NCBI GenBank assembly: GCA_001767915.1
Contig: MEMI01000047.1
Location: 53,455 to 96,209 of the forward strand
Direction of reading: 5' to 3'
DNA: 42,755 nucleotides
DNA from: Alphaproteobacteria bacterium RIFCSPHIGHO2_02_FULL_46_13
Lineage (GTDB): Bacteria > Pseudomonadota > Alphaproteobacteria > Micavibrionales > Micavibrionaceae
The notes beneath the pieces were generated by a model. That model was not told the DNA's origin, did not search any database, and saw nothing but the letters and a program-made list of their open reading frames with translations. How positions within the stretch are numbered: position 1 is the first letter of the stretch; each line of letters starts with the position of its first letter. Positions 38,562-42,755 of the stretch are shown piece by piece. The position numbers were made by a program, and so were the translations under genes.

Positions 38562-39735
38562 GTTCGATGCGCATTAATAATAAGGAAATGGCACCCAGAA
38601 CGGCAAATCCTCCTGCAATTGGGATGAGTGTATTATTATACATTTGGCCGGTTACTGTGCCGAGGGTGATGGAGAGGATGGAGGATACGCTGCCGATGAT
38701 TGCGGAGGCCATTCCGGCGACGTCGCCCATTGGTTCCATGGCGATAGCATTTAGATTCCCGAACATCAGGCCGAACATAAAAAATAGCGGGATGGCATAA
38801 GCAATAAACATCGGCAAGGTAACACTATCAACGACGAAATGAAGGACTACAAAAAGAGCGGAGATAAGAATGACTATCCCCATCGACCATTGGCAAATTG
38901 TGCGCATTCCAAATTTGCTGACGATTTTTGCATTGACCAGTGAAGCTCCGCCAAAAACAAGAGCAAGGCCACCGAAATAAAGTGCAAAATCTTCGCCGAC
39001 ATTGAATTGCACCTGAAAGATTTGTTGCGATGCGCCGAGGTAGCCAATAAAGCTCCCGAACAACAACCCCATGCATATCATGTAAAGGCATGTGGTGCGG
39101 TTGCTGATAACTGTTTTGAATTCACGAATGAAGGATTTTAATTCAACCTTACTGCGTTTATCCGCGGGTAAAGTTTCTTCCAGCCGTATGGAGATCCAGA
39201 TTCCGATGGTAATGGAATAAATAATATAGAGGCCGAAAATCGCCCGCCATCCCGCCAGATGCATCACAAATTGTCCAAGTGTCGGGGCGATGGCGGGGAC
39301 AATAATAAAAATCATCATCACAATCGACATAACACGCGCCATGTTTTGCCCGCTATATTTGTCACGGACAACAGAGACTGACGTGACATACGGCGCAGAA
39401 ACACCCAACCCTTGAATAAAACGTCCGACAAGTAACCAATGAAAATCGCTCGCAAAATAGCAAAAGACACTACCCACAAGATAGAGGGCGATGCCCGCAT
39501 ATAATATCGGTTTGCGCCCGAGGGCGTCGGACGAAGGCCCCGCAATCATTTGCCCGATGGCCATGCCACCAAAGATAGAACCGATAATAAGTTGGACATC
39601 ATTTTCATGAGCCACTTTCATCTCGTTCCCAATTTGGCCAAGTGCGGGGAGGAGCGCATCAATCGAGATGGCAACAATCGACATCATCAACGCCATCAGG
39701 ACGGTGAATTCTTTACTGGGTATAGAGTGAGACAT
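38530..39735 (-). CDS. Bcr/CflA-type MFS multidrug efflux transporter
   Basis: MALMMSIVAISIDALLPALGQIGNEM, IAGPSSDALGRKPILYAGIALYLVGSVFCYFA, LLVGRFIQGLGVSAPYVTSVSVVRDKYSGQNMARVMSIVMMIFIIVPAIAPTLGQ. Confidence 0.92.
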   Translation of the reverse strand: MSHSIPSKEFTVLMALMMSIVAISIDALLPALGQIGNEMKVAHENDVQLIIGSIFGGMAIGQMIAGPSSDALGRKPILYAGIALYLVGSVFCYFASDFHWLLVGRFIQGLGVSAPYVTSVSVVRDKYSGQNMARVMSIVMMIFIIVPAIAPTLGQFVMHLAGWRAIFGLYIIYSITIGIWISIRLEETLPADKRSKVELKSFIREFKTVISNRTTCLYMICMGLLFGSFIGYLGASQQIFQVQFNVGEDFALYFGGLALVFGGASLVNAKIVSKFGMRTICQWSMGIVILISALFVVLHFVVDSVTLPMFIAYAIPLFFMFGLMFGNLNAIAMEPMGDVAGMASAIIGSVSSILSITLGTVTGQMYNNTLIPIAGGFAVLGAISLLLMRIEQKTSSKESDH

Positions 39736-39738
39736 CTT

Positions 39739-42282
39739 TTATTCCGAAGCCACTTTTTTGGTTGTCGTTTTCTTGACGGCTGGTTTCTTTACCGTCGTGG
39801 TTTTTTTAGCCGCTGGCTTTTTCGCGGCAGCTTTTTTGACCGTGGTTTTCTTTTCAGCAGGCTCTTTTTTGGCTGCGGTTTTTTTAGCGGGCGCGACTTT
39901 GGCTTTGCGGGTGAATGCTTTTTTCTCACCCATTAAGGCGCACAGTTCGACGGCGCGGTTCATGCCGATTGTTAAGACGTCTTCGTCTTTTGGAATCGAT
40001 TTGAATTTGCTTTGATATTTGACGTAGGGGCCGAAACGTCCGATGCCGGCCTCGATCTTATCCCCTGTTTCAGGGTGCAGGCCGATGAGGCGCGGAAGTT
40101 CCAGAAGTTTCAAAGCGGATTCCAAGGTCACGGTATCCACCGGAACATTTTTCGGGACGCCTTGGCGTTTTGGTTTGTCTTTTTTATCTTCTGTTCCCTC
40201 AGGCACGTCAATTTGAACGTATGGGCCGTAAGGGCCTTTGCGGAGGGTGACGGTGCGGCCTGTGCCCGGGTCAGTACCGAGAACTTTCGGGGCGTTATCA
40301 AGTGATGCGCCGCCGTTGGCTTCGTCCAATGCTTCGCCGCTTTGAACGACGAGCGGGCGGGTGTGGCGGCAATCAGGATAGTTTGAACATCCGATAAACG
40401 CACCGAATTTACCGACCTTCAGAGACAAGCGACCATCCGCACAGGAAGGGCATTTGCGTGGGTCAGGGTTTTCAGGTGTGGTTGGGAAAAAGTGGGGGCC
40501 GAGTTCTTCGTCCAGCGCGTCCAGAACCAATGTAATGGTCAGGTCTTTGGTGCCGTCAATTGCGGTTTTGAAACCTGTCCAGAAATCACGCAGAGCCGCT
40601 TTCCATTCCACTTGGCCTGATGAAATGGCGTCCAGTTCATCTTCCAGATTTGCGGTGAAAGCATAGTCCACATATTTCTCGAAAAACTTTTTGAGGAAGG
40701 TGGTGACCAAACGACCACGGTCTTCGGGAATGAAGCGGCGTTTATCAATGGTCACATAACTTCTGTCTTGCAACACTTGCATGATGGAGGCGTAGGTGGA
40801 CGGGCGACCAATTCCCATTTCTTCCAGTTTCTTCACGAGCGATGCTTCGGAATAGCGTGGAGGAGGTTGGGTGAAATGTTGTTCGGGTGTCACATCATTG
40901 GTGCGTAAATCCATACCTTCGTTGAGGTGAGGAAGGCGGCGGTTTTCGTCGTTGTCTTCGCCTGTTGTCGTATCGGGTTCATCGGTATCTTCTTTATAAA
41001 GAACAAGGAAGCCGTCAAAGGCAACGGTTGATCCGTTGGCGCGGAGGACGACATCATCTGTTCCGTCAGAAATATCGGCGGAGACTTGATCCATGATCGC
41101 GTTTTCCATCTGGCAAGCGATAGTACGTTTCCAGATCAGATCGTAAAGGGCGAATTGTTTATCATCCAGATATTTGCGGACATCTTGCGGGCGGCGTGAC
41201 AGGTCGGTCGGGCGGATCGCTTCGTGGGCTTCCTGTGCATTTTTTGCTTTGCTCTTATACATGCGCGGACTATCAGGCAGATATTTCTTGCCGAAATCTT
41301 TTTCGATTTGTGCGCGGGATTGGAAGATGGCGTCGTCGGACAATGTGATCCCGTCGGTACGCATATAGGTGATCAGACCGACCGTTTCGCCGCCAATGTC
41401 CACACCTTCGTAGAGTTGTTGGGCGAGGCGCATGGTTTGGCTCGCGGAAATATGAAGTTTCCGTGATGCTTCCATTTGGAGGCTGGAGGTAATGAATGGC
41501 GGGTACGGATTGCGGCGAACTTGTTTCTTTTCGATTTTTTGAATCGATAAAGATTTATTGAGGATGCGTTTGACGGCGGCCTCGGCAACCTCTTGTGAAG
41601 GGATATCCAGCTTTTCGAGTTTGTTGCCCGCAAGATGGGTCAAACGCGCCATGAAGGTTGCGCCTTCAGGGGTTTGCAATTTGGCATGGATTGACCAGAA
41701 TTCATCGGTTTTAAACGCTTCGATCTCTGTTTCGCGGTCGCAGATAATGCGGAGAGCAACAGATTGCACACGCCCCGCAGATTTAGAACCCGGGAGTTTA
41801 CGCCACAAAACTGGGGACAAGGTAAAGCCCACTAAAAAATCAAGCGCGCGGCGTGCAAGATAGGCATCCACCAACGGCATATCCACCTGACGCGGTTTAT
41901 CGAATGCGGCTTTGATTGCGGATTTCGTGATCTCGTTAAAGGTCACGCGGTGAACGGTTTTATTTTTCAGTAAATTTTTTTCATTCAAAACTTCTTGGAT
42001 GTGCCAAGAAATCGCCTCTCCCTCTCTATCAGGGTCGGTGCAGAGATAAACAGTATCGGCTGCCTTTACTGCGGAGGTGATATCTTTCATGGTTTTGCCC
42101 GCACGTTCGGACAATTCCCATGTCATTGCAAAATCGTCGTCTGGCTTAACCGCGCCGTCTTTGGCGAGGAGGTCACGGACGTGTCCGAAGGATGCCAATA
42201 CGGTATAATCATTCCCCAGATATTTATTGATGGTCTTTGCCTTTGCAGGGGACTCAACGATGACGACGTTTGATGCGCTCAT
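39739..42282 (-). CDS. topA: DNA topoisomerase I
   Basis: VIVESPAKAKTINKYLGNDYTVLASFGHVRDL, YLCTDPDREGEAISWHI, GRVQSVALRIICDRE, ITYMRTDG, zinc-finger-type segment KCPSCADGRLSLKVGKFGAFIGCSNYPDCRHTRPL, Lys/Ala-rich tail. Confidence 0.98.
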   Translation of the reverse strand: MSASNVVIVESPAKAKTINKYLGNDYTVLASFGHVRDLLAKDGAVKPDDDFAMTWELSERAGKTMKDITSAVKAADTVYLCTDPDREGEAISWHIQEVLNEKNLLKNKTVHRVTFNEITKSAIKAAFDKPRQVDMPLVDAYLARRALDFLVGFTLSPVLWRKLPGSKSAGRVQSVALRIICDRETEIEAFKTDEFWSIHAKLQTPEGATFMARLTHLAGNKLEKLDIPSQEVAEAAVKRILNKSLSIQKIEKKQVRRNPYPPFITSSLQMEASRKLHISASQTMRLAQQLYEGVDIGGETVGLITYMRTDGITLSDDAIFQSRAQIEKDFGKKYLPDSPRMYKSKAKNAQEAHEAIRPTDLSRRPQDVRKYLDDKQFALYDLIWKRTIACQMENAIMDQVSADISDGTDDVVLRANGSTVAFDGFLVLYKEDTDEPDTTTGEDNDENRRLPHLNEGMDLRTNDVTPEQHFTQPPPRYSEASLVKKLEEMGIGRPSTYASIMQVLQDRSYVTIDKRRFIPEDRGRLVTTFLKKFFEKYVDYAFTANLEDELDAISSGQVEWKAALRDFWTGFKTAIDGTKDLTITLVLDALDEELGPHFFPTTPENPDPRKCPSCADGRLSLKVGKFGAFIGCSNYPDCRHTRPLVVQSGEALDEANGGASLDNAPKVLGTDPGTGRTVTLRKGPYGPYVQIDVPEGTEDKKDKPKRQGVPKNVPVDTVTLESALKLLELPRLIGLHPETGDKIEAGIGRFGPYVKYQSKFKSIPKDEDVLTIGMNRAVELCALMGEKKAFTRKAKVAPAKKTAAKKEPAEKKTTVKKAAAKKPAAKKTTTVKKPAVKKTTTKKVASE

Positions 42283-42366
42283 TTATTCTTTTTCCTATCC
42301 ATATACTAAGCAAACTTAATTGCCCGGGAGGCGTTGGATGACGCCTTCATTGTTATATAAAAATTT

Positions 42367-42755
42367 TTAGGCTGCACAACATTTGCGCGGTGGCATTGCG
42401 TGGAGGCCTAGGTCATTTAGCAGATTATTATCGGCATTAAATTGTGGGTTAGGTGTTGTTAAAAGTTTTTCGCCGGTAAAGATGGCGTTTGCGCCAGCGA
42501 GGAAGGCCAAGGCTTGGGCTTCTTTGCTAATTGTCAAACGACCCGCGGATAATCTGACCATGGATTGAGGCATTAAAATGCGCGCGGTGGCAATGGCGCG
42601 GATCCATTCGAAAATATCTAACGGTTCTTGGTTGGCCATTGGTGTTCCCTCAACGGGCACTAACATATTGATAGGCACGGATTCAGGTTGCGGGTTTAAA
42701 TTCGCAAGACGTTGAAGGAGGGCGATGCGATCTTCCTTGGTCTCACCCATGCCCA
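42367..42755 (-). CDS. bioB: Biotin synthase, C-terminal part (runs off the window edge)
   Basis: [70 protein letters not shown]...[34 protein letters not shown]. Confidence 0.96.
   Translation of the reverse strand, partial: GMGETKEDRIALLQRLANLNPQPESVPINMLVPVEGTPMANQEPLDIFEWIRAIATARILMPQSMVRLSAGRLTISKEAQALAFLAGANAIFTGEKLLTTPNPQFNADNNLLNDLGLHAMPPRKCCAA

Noticed and set aside
39550-40015. Plus-strand ORFs opposite the topA 3' end (Phe/Gly- and Ala/Val-rich)
   Set aside because: Reverse complement of the Lys/Ala-rich TopA tail; low-complexity artefact.

Overview
This 42.8 kb window looks like the chromosome of a moderately low-GC alphaproteobacterium. I infer that from gene content and cannot name the species. 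The housekeeping backbone is ruvB-ybgC-tolQRAB, rppH, a YibQ-type deacetylase, ctpA, an EnvC-like M23 protein, rlmH, fliI-fliJ, NfeD/slipin, nnr, a CDF transporter, glmM, purA, an ABC-F ATPase, tag, queH, flagellin, a Bcr/CflA MFS transporter, topA and bioB (3' part only). No tRNA, rRNA, CRISPR array, transposase or integrase was recognised. The most notable observations are: (i) a 107-bp element with perfect 29-bp inverted arms, sitting in frame inside the signal-peptide region of the EnvC-like protein; (ii) an out-of-place copy of the topA 3' tail (KKPAAKKATTKKAAPKKPTKKVASE*) beyond the MFS gene, with the MFS stop codon formed inside it, indicating an insertion or replacement at topA; (iii) two tandem exported proteins joining a SwmA/SwmB-like domain to a phage tail/spike-type module, tightly coupled to an NfeD-slipin operon; (iv) an unannotated protein with two DDxxD motifs 143 residues apart, suggesting a divergent isoprenoid-synthase fold; (v) a tail-anchored pseudokinase (HGN instead of HRD, no DFG) coupled to a small membrane protein; (vi) a pair of alpha/beta-hydrolase-like paralogs, one apparently degenerate; (vii) a 31-aa small ORF with an RBS and terminator. 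Everything was done by eye; no searches were run.
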